From Drechslerella dactyloides (Eukaryota > Ascomycota > Orbiliomycetes > Orbiliales > Orbiliaceae): a stretch of 64,000 nucleotides of DNA. The stretch covers positions 620,001 to 684,000 of the forward strand of contig JAGTWJ010000010.1 in NCBI GenBank assembly GCA_020064725.1, in the 5' to 3' direction. Of the stretch, positions 1 through 12,027 are shown one piece after another (the stretch's first letter is position 1; every line of letters starts with the position of its first letter). The notes under the pieces were generated by a model that worked only from the letters and a program-made list of their open reading frames with translations, did no database searches and was not told the origin of the DNA. Both the position numbers and the translations under genes were made by a program.

Positions 1-52
1 CCATCCCAGAACGAGTGTGAAAAAAAAAAGACTCCACAGTGTCGACAATGCA

Positions 53-276
53 ATGCAGCCATTACGTGACCCAACTACATCCAAATATGACATGACCGGA
101 CTGCCGAGGCCAGATACCCAATCGAATCCCGACTCCTCAGGGTCCAGTGGAGACAATATCGAACCTGCCGAAGACAGCGGAAACCCCTCGACAGAGGACC
201 CTTTCTGTATTTCGATATCGTGGCCGGCATATTACGCGGATTCGAATATTGAATTCGCGAAAGTCGTCCCAAGGTT
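53..276 (+). CDS. Possible exon of an unknown gene at window edge
   Basis: An in-frame ATG at 53 opens 74 codons rich in Ser, Pro, Asp and Glu, with Trp and Tyr towards the end (SISWPAYYADSNIEFAKVV). It runs up to a plausible donor, GTTAGT, starting near 276. The composition resembles a disordered, acidic region of a real protein more than random sequence, but the frame is also open upstream to the window edge and I could not find the next exon. It may be the end of a gene lying to the left, a first exon, or chance. No family is recognised. Confidence 0.18.
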
Positions 277-2137
277 AGTCACTGCTGGCCGGTGCAGCGT
301 GCATCCATGCATGCTTTCACTTCTGGCGAGCATGCACCCCAGATCCCTTCGGAACGACATAAACAAAACACCACGAAACATTTCCACTCGCGAAAAAAAA
401 ATTTATAGTAGACCAAGCGCCCCGTATAATACACCTCTGCATGTATATCCGTCGGTATATTTTATCAGATGTGCTGTCACGTCTATGCATTGGGCGGCCT
501 TGCTTGCGGTTGGGTATACTCGATTGAAAGCGCCCTATCAGTCGCAAAGAGGAAGCTATCAGCCAGGACGGGAAGGCAGGCGAGGCCGCCAAATGGCAAA
601 CGCCGGGAGCCGAGTTTGAGGAAAGACAGACGAACAGACAGAAAAAAAAAAATCGAATTCGTGAATCTTATCGCGAATAAGGCATTGTTGCGAACAGGAA
701 GGGGAAATGCAAATTGTCGACAGCTCACGAAACCCAGATTTAGACTTTGCACTTACTGCCTACGCCTTACGTGTAATGAACATAGTCGTATATACATATG
801 TATATGCAATATGCGGTGTACCTGCTGACATGCAGACAGACATTAATCAAATAAACGGTTGATGGTGCCCCGTCGCGGCCTGGCGAGACGAGCAGAAGGT
901 GCCTTAGATGCAAGATCTCTCTGCGACACAGGCCAGGGAGGCACAACTGCGCGTACAAGGGCAACCTGGGAATATTCGAATGCACGAACAATGCAAAATG
1001 CAATATCGCAATCGATTCGAGTCGATCTCATCTACGATTTCCTTAGCATTGTTTTCTCCAGGCAGGCCCGGCGAAACCAAGGCCTCAATTCAGGTCGAGC
1101 GTCGCCAAGGCCCCTCAGTGGAATCCGCATCATCCAAAACAGCGATGTTCCAGAAGGCGTCTGCTGCGGGGAATTTGCATTTGGACCCTTTGCAACTGCA
1201 GCCAACTTGGAAATCCAATTTGCCTAGCGGGCTGGGCGTGCAGACGCAGGCATGTCGAGATGCTCGGACGGGTGAAATCGCCAAGCGGCCGCGATATTGC
1301 GCAAGTCGTATCGAGCAGCTCGCCCTGTCTTGGGCCCAGCTTGGCCCGGGCGCCCGCATGCTTTTTTTCGCATTCATTGGCGATGGAGTCGTGAAACGAC
1401 CTGCTGGAATCCACCGCTGCGCGCCCAACACAATTTGCCAAGCGGCTGTCGTCCTTCCTGCGGCTCGCCCACACGCACGACGTTGGACCGCCAGCGTTGA
1501 TCGGCCGGTGCCTGGAGCTCTGCCTCTCTCGGCCTTTCTCGTGCTCCGTCTCCCCTTATCGAGTTTGTCGCCGGTCATGAGATGAGGCCTTTTACCAAGT
1601 GCGTGTACACGTATGTACTGCATGTCTGAGGCCTGTCGGAGCCGGGTCGGCCGATGGGCATCCTACGCAGGACGGGGCGTCTGGCGAGTTGGAGCTCGCA
1701 GTCGATATCTGCTGTATCGTACTATTGTGCAGCGCCGCTGCGGAGGGAGAGCGCCTATTCCCGCGGCCATGCTGCTGCAGGCAAGTCATTCAGGCCGTCC
1801 GTCTGTGTCTGTGTCTGTCCTCCCGGGGAGGCCGCTGCACGGGGAATTATTAATATCACTCTTCGCACACACTATGCTTGCATTCGGACGAGCATGCCGG
1901 GTCTCGGGAGGGCGCTCTGGTTTCACGCTCGAGCAGGCCAGCTGCTGGGTCGGGCAACGACGATGCTGAAATGAGGGCTAAGCATTCCAAATCCATCCGC
2001 TGCGGATATTAAATCTCAATCTTGGTATTCCACGGCTCACGTCGTACAGTGCAATACATGTAGCATGCCTGCCCGCATGCATGCAGTTCGACAAGAGTGC
2101 ATACGCACCGCACCTACGTGTACCGAGCTGTGCATGT

Positions 2138-2157
2138 ACATACATGTACATGTATGT
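2138..2157. repeat. Perfect 20-bp palindrome
   Basis: ACATACATGTACATGTATGT is identical to its own reverse complement, with no spacer. It sits in a run of CATG/TACA words. It could form a cruciform or bind a dimeric protein, but alternating simple sequence of this kind can arise by slippage. Confidence 0.8.
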
Positions 2158-2958
2158 GCCGAGCAAAGTCCTGACTCCCCGTCCCGTACGTGTGTATATA
2201 TGCGGTAATTGCAATTTACTCAAATTTTGCGAACTTGAGTTCTCCTTTCTTGGGTCGAGGGGTTCTCGTCTTGGAAGAGCTCGAAATTGCACAAGGTTGC
2301 GCCCGTAGATGCATGCGCTCGTCTTTCGCCGAGCTAGGAATGCCCGAGAGAGCGCGAGCGAGGAGGGCTGAGTGAGAGAGGGAAATGGGGAGAGAGAGAG
2401 GGAGCACAGTACCAAGTGAAACCGAACTCCTTCGAGACTGTCTTGGGGCCGGGTGCCTACCGCCCAGCGCAGGCGTGGCATGCAAGGCCGTTGATGCCGA
2501 CGATTTGACGAACATTGGCCATTGGGGCTCTCCCATGCACCGCGTCGGTAGCAACAGACCGCGCCAAGAGCGCTGACAGCGGCCGCCGGTGGCACAAGCA
2601 CAGGCTCTCGACGACGGGCGGCCCACAGACTGTGCGACGGCGGGGCTCTTGGCGGCTGCCGCGGGCGATGATGTCACCCGCTCACCACTCGCTCCGGTCG
2701 GCGCCCTCCCTCGCTTGCTTCAGCCTCGCCATCTAACTCCATCGAGAGTGCACCTCCACCCCCTTCGGCTCCTACGACAAGCTGAATTCCTCCTCCAGAT
2801 ACGATACGGGGACGCGTAAAGGCTCTCCAGGCTCGGATATCGGATAGCAGGCTGAAATTGACCCCGCTCGTCCGCCCGCCGACTACCTTCGCACGACGCA
2901 TTCCGCTCGTACACACGCACCTACACATCCGTCGAAGGTCCGGCTGCTGGCGCGCGAA

Positions 2959-3398
2959 TTTTTTTTTTTTTGAAAAAAAATGGGCTGCATCCAATACGTC
3001 ATTCGACAGGGCCCGAGGTATTCGAATTTTTTTTTTTCGTTCATGCTGTGGGTTAGCGAGTGCCACCATCCCGGCCGCCTGGCAGCCTCGAATCGGTCGC
3101 GAAGGCAGCAGAAACCGACTCGGTGCTCGCTCGCCACATTCCACTCGCCGGTGAAGTGGCTACTGCAGCAGCATTCTGCTCTTGCTCGAAGGATGCATTT
3201 AATTTAATTCGCTAAAAAAAAATATTGCTGAATTTTTTTTTCCGCATTGCACCGCGTGGTCACGAACCCGCCGAAAGCAGTGAAGCCGCCGGCCGGATGG
3301 ACTCCCTATTCGCCCACCGTGGCCCGAAACATCGAGACAACTTGGTGCCGACAGCCGAGAAGGCAAGTGGAACCTCAATGCCGCAGTGGAAAAAAAAA
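2959..3398. repeat. Cluster of poly(dA:dT) tracts
   Basis: Five homopolymer runs of 9 to 13 bases lie within 440 bp: T13 at 2959 followed by G and A8, T11 at 3027, A9 at 3214, T9 at 3233 and A9 at 3390. Two pairs are in inverted orientation with short spacers (T13-G-A8, and A9 with T9 ten bases apart). Such tracts exclude nucleosomes in fungi and occur in promoters and replication origins. No gene start is recognised beside them. Confidence 0.75.
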
Positions 3399-6300
3399 GC
3401 CGCACCGAACTCCAGCTGTCCCGTCCAGCTCAACGCCCCGTGTCGATATTTCGCTGTCGCCGCAGTTGTAATTGGCGGGATGGCTCCTGCGAGGCAAGGT
3501 TGACGGGCCTCCTCCAGAAAGCTTATCTTGTGTCAGAAAAGCTTCGAAGACGATGTGTCCACGGCATTCAGTGTCATCCAGCGAATGAGAACAGCTGAAC
3601 TGGAGACTCTGTCAAGGGCCGCGGTCGACTTGGCCGCGACTGCCCGTCTTCTTTCAGCCAAGCTGCATTACATAACAAGCCTGTCTGCAGGCATGCATGC
3701 ATGTACGCCTGCATGGCAGCATTGACGGATTGGCTTATATGATGCACGAGTCGACCGTCTGGAGAAATTACCGATTCAAGCACGGCTAAACCTCTCGCGA
3801 CCAACGTCCGAACCACGTCACCGTCACAAACGAGAAGGATAGTCTTTTGCTGTCCAAAAGAGAGCAAGATGTTTCATTTGAAACTTGCCAAAAGAAGCTA
3901 CGAAGTCGTCGACCACCCCGGTGCCTGAAATAGACATGGTCGTTTTATATTCACGGAACATAGGATCGGTATTTGCGTTTGCGTTCAAAAGCCAACGGAG
4001 CGAATGGCAAGATGCGGAAGTGGGATGACACCTTGCATTTGATGATACTCGAATTCGCCGCTCGCCAGCTGAAGTCTCCGACAGCACGTTGAAACTCCGA
4101 TCACCATACCCATTGTCCATGTGGGCCGTGGTTTCGGATCCGTACGTGTGGGCAACGATCGATTACGAAAGCACGGCGAGCAGCTGTCAAAATCGGGCAG
4201 GTGCATACCCTGAGATCCCGACTTCGATGTGAGCGCCCAAGGTGTCGACGACTGTTGTCGTCGTAGTTCCATTATAATACGCATAGCAGCAGGTAAAAAT
4301 AAATGTCTCTCCTTCGATAAACGAGGATATTGCTGTACGCGCACGTACTCTGCTTCTGGCCATCGATGGACTGGCTGTGTTCATCCGTAGCGCCCAGTTG
4401 AGTCGGCATCAAATTACTATATCGGATTCGATTCGATTGACGCATCAGAAATATCCCCGACCCCAGATTGATTCATTCAGCCGGCCTACCGTCTTGCATT
4501 GCAGGCCGTACATGCGGGATTGGAACAGACGAGCTCCAGCAGCTCTCCACAGCTTCAAGGGTCCAAGCTCCAGAGCTAAAGCAGCTCATGTCCATCAGCC
4601 GTACACTACAATGCAACCGTGCCCGCTGACCGGTTGTCTGGTTGGCTGGTTGGCTGATGGCTGCAAGCTAGTACTCTCACGATAGGATTTCCGAGGAGCC
4701 GTACGAAGACGAGCGAGTAGAACCGATGGCTACCGACGGGAAATTAAGAGGTTGGGTACCGTCGAAGAAAACATGGTCTCTGTCCGGCCTAGTTTCAGCA
4801 AAGGATGGGAAGGGAAATGCTCCCGCGACGAGCATGCGAGTAGGTAACAGATACATGGCCAAGTTGCCCCCCACGCCGGACGTGGTTTAATGGCGCAAAG
4901 CTGCAGCGCTCCCAACCTCGGCGCTCGGAGGCTGCCACCTCTCCAACGACCACCGTCACAAACCACAAAATGGCTCTTCTCGGGCCCAAATTCGGCGACG
5001 CTGGTTAAGCCTCAATCGGCAGCAAAAATTTTCCTCACAAGCCACAGACGACACTGCCTAATGCAGGATTCTGGTCCCGTGGGGACAATTAAGTGCCCAG
5101 AGGGCCGTCTTCGCCTCCGCGTTCCATGGCCCGTTGCGGTTAACCAATGCTGGCGGATCCGGGTCAGACGGGCATGTGCGAGGCCCTTCTGTCCTTCGCG
5201 ATGCTGGAATCACGAAATGCCTCGTACAAGTCCAGCCCCAAATGCGAACGCAAATGCTAAACGAAGAGTTCCTTCTATGCAACCATGCTAGCGCGCCGGT
5301 AGCTGGCCCCGTGCAACTAGTTGGCCAGCTCTAAAACCTAAACGGATGTCGCGGATATGGTCATCGTGCGGGAGCCCTTTTCTCAGTATCGTCTGTCTCT
5401 CTTGCTCCGGACCGACTCACCAGTCGCGTGCGCTCCATCCTTATTCTCGTACGGCGGCTGCACTACCAAGGGCCGACCGATCGCCAAGTGCAGCTCTTAC
5501 GATCAGGAAACCAGACGTTCCGCCCTCGCCGTCGCTCCCGACGGAACAAACAATTTAATCCGGCTACCAGAATCAAAGCGAAAAGGGTCCGCGCGATTTA
5601 ACCGGTCCATTGGACTTATTTTAGCATCTTTGCCACGACAGACGAGCACTTCTCGTTCCAGTTCCTGGATGGATATTTGATTTGCGTATTTGCAATATTA
5701 CTTGAATCAAACAGTAGGCGTCAACGTTTAGTTGACCCTGACAAGTCCACGCCCAGCCGAGGCATTAACGGACCTTGTGTATCACCATCTCACCTGGCTG
5801 CTATTTCGAGAACCTCAAGCTGACCGACTGCCCAGAGTTCCATGCATATGCACGCGAGCTTACGCGAAAGGACTTCAATTGATTCAAAATCTCTCTTCAA
5901 ACGAGAAATAAAATGATAAAAATGAGGCGGCGCGCGCGCGATACCATCATCATGTCTCTGCTTGAGCGATTTCCGCCTGTGCATGCACCGTGACCGCGCT
6001 CACACTGTTTCAGCACCGACCGGGACCCGGGCCCCGGGCCAGTCGCGCCGATTGAGCACAGAATGGCAGGAAAATGATCGAAGCCGGGATTCCCCACGCG
6101 TTCCGAAACCCACAGCATGCACCCGATCTTTCGATTTGCTGGTTTGCATGATGGGATATATTGACTTGCGGCCAACTCATTTGTCCTTGTTGCATCTTGC
6201 TTGCGGGTCCTCTCAGGGGTTGCATGATAAGGTGGTTATAACTATAACTACCATTATCATACAAGCAGGACAACGAAACAATATATCCAATACATTCTCA

Positions 6301-7879
6301 GAAGAAGTTTTCCTGAGAGTGATTGAATGAGTGATTTTTGCCTGCGCTGCGCTTGTCAGTTGACCAGAATCCACAATTCGCGATTCCTATTGCATGGGCC
6401 CGCGTGGAGCTCGTCTGGCTGGGCCCCTCGAATCGAGCGCCGGCCTGTCTGGGGTGCATGCATGCCTGGCACATCGGATCGCAGCTAATCAAGGTACCAA
6501 CTGCCAGCTAACCTCACCGCATCGCCGACATGATGTTCATTCATCGCCAACCAGGGACATTGAGAGATATATTGGCAAATAGCAGCTAGTAGCACCGGAG
6601 CCTGTTTCGTAGCTTCTGCATTCAGTAGCCACGCGGAAAGAACTAACATATGTAACCTGACTTTACGGTTCGTCCGAACTTCTACAGTTATAGCGTTATA
6701 TAGCTCTCGCGATCGGTTCAAAGTCAACTCACACTTGCTCAAAGAAACCCACACGCGCTCCCCCTGATGTCCAACCTCTTTCAGATGTCTGGATACGAAC
6801 GTTACATGCATTAACATATCACCGAATTGCCAGAGCCTCCCCTTTCACATCCTCGTCTATTGCATTGTATACATACTACACTTGCATGTAGTATTGATTA
6901 CTAGCGCCGAGTCTGGGAAATCGCCCAACCCGATCCTTCGCAGTTTCCCCAACCGGTCAAGTTCGCCCAGGCCAACCTCGCGCTGCTGCCTCCTTCCCAA
7001 CCGGCCGCAAGACCCCATCGCCAAACGTCATAGCATGCCATCGCCCAGACGCGAAACAGTCAGGTCGGGTGCACGTACATAAGCGCACGTGTGGGATGCG
7101 AGATAAAACTTTTTTCTCGAACTTCTCCACAAACAGCATATGCATATGCGTCGACCACTACCCACCCACCCCAAACCCATCAATCCCGAGCGTAAGCATC
7201 TACCTACTCGCCTGCATACCACTAAGTTTTGGGCACCTGCATTATCCCCGCAGGTACCTACGGTACATTGTGTACATTTGAGGGAAAGCCGACTCGCTGG
7301 CGGCGGGTTTTCCAGGATGCCTTCCCTGCCGACCGTCTTGGAATTTCTTGGAACCGGATCGATATGGCTGGTAGATCTCCCGCCGCGCCGGCGGAACGCT
7401 TTAGGGCTTCCCTGATCGGTGAATTTTTAAAATTTCTTTAGGTCTAGTTGCCCTTTTAGCTGCGAGGGCTGTGCAGCGTCCTGCATCGACGGCGATGTAG
7501 ATACCTCCAACTGTACAACTTGCGACTTGTTATTTTATATTATCGATTGTGGGAAGTTCACGATTAGTTCGTAGTGATATTGCTGGTCCCGTGGACGTGC
7601 ACACCGTTCGTTCGTGCATGCCTGCATGCATTGATATTATCATATACTCGATTGAGGAGTTATCGACCAATCTCATTTGCATCCATCTGCCGCATTTTGC
7701 GCCCGAGTGCAGTTTGGGAATATTATACCATCGTCTTCACGTAGCTAGGCCGCAGGCATATCTATCGATCACTGCTGTTTCAAGTAGGCCCGTAGTCAGC
7801 ATCAGAGCGCGTCGATGCCACTTCTGTAAAGTAGTTGTTGATACCGTCAGGGACTATCAACGCTTTAGTACGTATGAAA

Positions 7880-8870
7880 GTTTCCGGTGAATTTAAGATA
7901 ATCGGAAATAACCGTAACATTAGATCTATATACGTTCTCGTAGTATCTACAATTATTGCAGGTGCTGTAAACTTTTTTTAATTGCCATCTGTTCTGGATA
8001 TATCCGATCGATATAGGCCAATTAATTCTGTCTGGGGTTGTAGATAAGCACGTGTAGATCGCCGTTGGATGCAAGCCATAAGGATGCCAAGTATACAAGG
8101 CTTCGTCTGAAATACGAGGCTCTGTGTAGACGAGGGCTACATGCGATGGTTGAGTTTTTTTTTATTTTTTCTCCAAAGAATATCCAAAGATCATAGTATT
8201 GGTCGCAACTGGTGCCTGAATACGAGATACATAAGTCGTGGACAATAGAGAAGCTTAGGTAACCATAAATTTTATAAACTGATTAAAAGTAGCGCATAAG
8301 GCGATCCGGTACGCATCTAGACGAGATGTTGAGAATATCTGGAGGCGCTAATGATCTGCATAGGTTAAGTAGTTACCTAGATTCTGACATGGATTGCTTC
8401 ATTATCCAGCCAATAGGCATAGAAGCGTTTCTAATGTTGGAAATAGTATTTTATATTTTGTGTAACTTGGCGCATCTAATTTTCTCGTGCTACAATCCAA
8501 GTCGACGGTAGACCGGTTTGGCAACTTGGCTACTAGATGGTCCATGGGACTGCAATGGACATTGATCGCCGCGGGTATGCCTGTTACGGACGAGTGCGAA
8601 TATTTGAAATTCTACAAGGTTTACGTGATGGCTGCCTCCACAGCTTTACTTGTTATAGGTCATAAATTTCAAATTCACGAGAAGATAGCATATAGTTAAA
8701 GAGTAAATTTTCAATTTGGTCTCGCAAGAATTAAGTTCATACTTGATGCCTACACAAACACGCAACAATACCACGATTCGACAAGTACGACGGTAATTAA
8801 GAATATGAAATAAAAGTCGTGGGATGCAATCGGATCGATTCACCTCAGTTCCACACCTCAATTGCCATGG
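7880..8870. other. AT-richer non-coding block
   Basis: By eye this kilobase is clearly richer in A and T than its flanks, with many TTTTA, ATAT and AATT words and no open frame longer than about 70 codons. It could be a decayed repeat altered by repeat-induced point mutation or simply AT-rich intergenic DNA. I see no terminal repeats. Confidence 0.35.
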
Positions 8871-9201
8871 AGGCTATGATACATGTCATTTGTGTGTGAA
8901 ACAGACAGAGTAGGTTCAAAGAGAAAAGAGAACAACAAAACGCCCAGTGTACGCCGTCGTGATGAACAAAGCAAAGGTAAAGCTAAGTATGTATCAGAGA
9001 ATAGGAGGGGAAAAAAACACAAGAAAGCAGGTAAAGTCCGATGCGTTCGTCTCAGCGAACGGGAGTCCAATATCCTCCACGGACGGATTACAAAGATAGC
9101 TAAGCATGAGAATGAATGCCGCGAATAGAAACACACAAGAGAGCCACCGATTGATAGTAACGAAGATGTGGAAAAAAGACAGAATCGTGCTCGATAGCTA
9201 T

Positions 9202-12027
9202 TTACTGCTGCCCAGGTTGCTGGTAGATGAGCGGCATGTACGGACCGCCAAATCCACCGAAGCCTGGCACAGTCGACGATGGCGGGGGAGGCGCGCTGTT
9301 GACGTCTCTGTCCGGCCCGTTGTTATAGTCTCGGTGCTTATCAAAGCCGTTGACATTGTCGCCGCGTTCGTGTCGTTGGAACGAAGACTTGGGTCCGCGC
9401 GCTCCAGCATGGTCGGTCTGCATGCGCCTGCTGATAGCCTTCGAAGAAACGCCCTGGCCAATCTCGATATCTGGTTCCTCGAGAACAAGGCCGCCTTCGA
9501 TTGGTCTGTCACCAATACCACCGTATTCGGCGGTCTGCAGCCACCTGCGGTCGGCGTCGGTAAGCCGATCCAGCGCGATCTCGCTGATGCCCGTAGCATA
9601 GTCGCAGCAGTCACGCGGTCCGAATCCAACACCCCATCTTGTCTATAAGAATCTCTGTGTTAGTGAAATGAATCTAAGTTGATGAAGTGAGCATGTGGCA
9701 CTTACTCGTAGGACGCTGTGAGGTAGACGATGAGTTTCAAGAGCGTCCTTCGCTCTGACGGCATCGCTGCGTGTCTTCATTTTGATGAATGCATGTCGCT
9801 TCTCAAAGTTGACTATGCACGACTGGACGTCGCCATGTTGAGCGAAAAGCTGTCGAAGGTCTTGTTCCGAAGATCTGTAACGTGGGTTAGCAAATGGCTA
9901 TTGGTAATACGTTGACTTGCCGGTGAATACTTACGAGACGCCGCCAACGAATAGGGTCCGGCTGTACACACGGATCTTGTCGGGTTTGAGAGATTCGTCG
10001 TATTCAACAAATTTTTGGCCTGGTGGAGGAGATCGGTTATCCCAGTGGTCTTGTCGTGGGGGGCTTGGAGAACGATCTCGGCGATTGCCCCTACCAGTAG
10101 TTCCGCTTCCGCGACCGCCTCTGCCGCGCTTGTTGTAGTCGCGTTCCCGGGCATCGCCGCTTAGATTGCCAGAGTATTCACCGTATACGGGGCTTCGGCG
10201 TCTAACGGTGCCGTCGTCCCCATATGCTGGAGAACGAGAACGAGAGCGCCTGAAGCGGTCACGACCCGGAGAAAAAGGGCCACGGCGTTCATCAGGATAC
10301 CTGTCATACGGGCCAGGTTGACCTTGAGGTTGTTGCCAGCCGCCTTGATTGTAAGCTGCCTGCCCATTCTGCTTGGTGGCTTGTTCCAGTGCTTGAGCAA
10401 GCTGACTAGGATTCAAGCCCTGCGAAAACATCTGTAAGAGGGCCAGCTGCGTCATGACATTCTGATCGCCTTGGGGCATGCCAAGGTTAGGGAATGCGGA
10501 TTGCTGCTGTTGCGGCTGCGGCGGAGGGGCAGGCTGCTGGGCAGCGGCGCCAAAGTTACCACCGAGGAGGCTGGGCAAAAGACTTTGGAGATTCGAAGCT
10601 GTCACTGTTGGTTGTGGCTGGCCTCCGAAGTTGGGGAGGGAAACTGGCAATGACTGAGGAGCAGGATTGGAAAGATTGGCCAGATGACTCAAGTTGGGAA
10701 TCTGAGGAGGGACCTGCGAAGCCGGTGCCGCAGCCGATACAGAGACAGGCACAGCGGCCGGGGTGGAAGAAGTCGGGGTGTTTCCCTTCGCCATCTGCGC
10801 GAGGGCCTGGAGGATCGCAGCGGTGTTTGGGGCAGCACCGCCGACGTCAGCTTGAGCGGTCGGCTGGGCTGCTGCTGCTGCGCCGGGAAATTGTAGTGAG
10901 GGGGTACCGTCTGGTGCACATGTTAGAAATGCTGTTTATCTGCAGAATCACGGATGGAACTGGAAGAGCGGTTGAGCTGGGCGCTTAACTGCAGGAGGCG
11001 TTACTTACAGGCATTGTCTGTTGCAGGAGACTGCTGTGGCGATGAGAAATGCTTGGAGCGGATGGATGCTATGAGGTCGGCTGGGAAGGTAGACCCTCGC
11101 TGCCAGATGTCCAACAGCTTCTTGATTTTTTCCTATACGGCGATGCAGGGCAATGTGTAAGTCATTTCGGTTCATATAGCGCCAAAAGAAGGTTTCGAGG
11201 CGGGACTCGCCGCGATGTTGCATTTTCAGATCTCACGAAGCCGCATCGCGTCGCATGCAGGCCAACATGTATCCGCCGTGCCAAAAGAGGCACAGCAGAC
11301 GGTTGGTGACAGGTCATGCGGCGCAGCAAGCTGAAACTACGTGGGATGCCGTCCGCGATACATGCATAGATCTTAGATCTCAGAGAAGCACAGCTTGTTT
11401 CGCGGAGAAGGCTGCTGTTGCTACGCAGAACGGAGCGATCGAGTGCTCGATTGGTTGAGAGACTTGGATGCATGATGCTCGCCGCCTCGCGTCCTAGTCT
11501 CGATTGTATGTGTATATATCTCAGGCTTACCTTGGTGTCTTCAGGGGCATGCAGCATGATATCGTTCATCAGACTCGAGAGAAGGCCAGTAATTCTATGA
11601 ACGCCAGCACTAAAGGTACCATCAGGGCCGTCCTGGGTTGGGTCCTGACCAGCCTTACGCGCCTCATCTATGTATGCTCGAACAATAGAATCTACAGCAT
11701 ACAGCACGCCTAGCTTGTGGGTACCAGGTGTCTTCTTGAAGTGTGTGTATAGTTTCTGGATAAGGATTGATTCGGACTGCGAGGGCGACATGGTCACGTT
11801 AGTCTACCGCATTTACGAAACGAGAGCAACATCCATCCGCAGCACTGTTGGGTGCTCGGATTATGTTGCAAGATGCGATGGGAAGAATGTCGGCTACACA
11901 CCTGAACGTTGTCTATGCTGATTTCCGTCAGCAGTTTGATTTTGGAGCCGGAGACGCCGGGAGCCTTGAGGCCGGACATCTGGGCGAGCACGTTGCCGAA
12001 TTCCTCAACGGCCTTGTTGTCCGCCAT
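9202..12027 (-). CDS. nrd1: Nrd1/Seb1-family transcription termination factor
   Basis: Predicted 693-residue nuclear RNA-binding protein. Exons 12027-11902, 11776-11531, 11132-11009, 10910-9935, 9874-9706 and 9642-9202 join in frame. Residues 1 to about 165 form a CID domain that binds the phosphorylated RNA polymerase II C-terminal domain (KIKKLLDIWQRGSTFP is a clear family signature). A low-complexity Ala/Gln/Pro section follows, then an RS/RD-rich basic stretch. One RRM follows, with RNP2-like RTLFVGGV split by the intron at 9934 and RNP1-like KRHAFIKM. The tail is Pro/Gly-rich. The CID-RS-RRM order matches yeast Nrd1 and fission yeast Seb1, which direct termination and 3'-end processing of RNA polymerase II transcripts. 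The start was chosen because the CID begins at once (MADNKAVEEFGNVLAQMSGL). Seb1 may be the better functional equivalent in filamentous fungi. Confidence 0.9.

Larger units (their letters stand above)
1..9201. other. Gene-poor left flank
   Basis: No convincing complete gene is seen in this 9.2 kb on either strand. Open frames are short, overlap one another on both strands and lack recognisable domains or chains of plausible exons. The stretch holds many GCATGC/TGCATG words, several long A or T runs near 3 kb, a 20-bp palindrome near 2.1 kb and an AT-richer part at about 7.88-8.87 kb. The only protein-like segment is at the extreme left edge and is listed separately. The last few hundred bases lie downstream of the nrd1-like gene on the minus strand and should contain its 3' UTR. 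Confidence 0.6.

Noticed and set aside
9202..9648. Separate plus-strand gene at 9106-9648
   Set aside because: It is the complement of the last nrd1-like exon, and the minus-strand frame continues the RRM protein.
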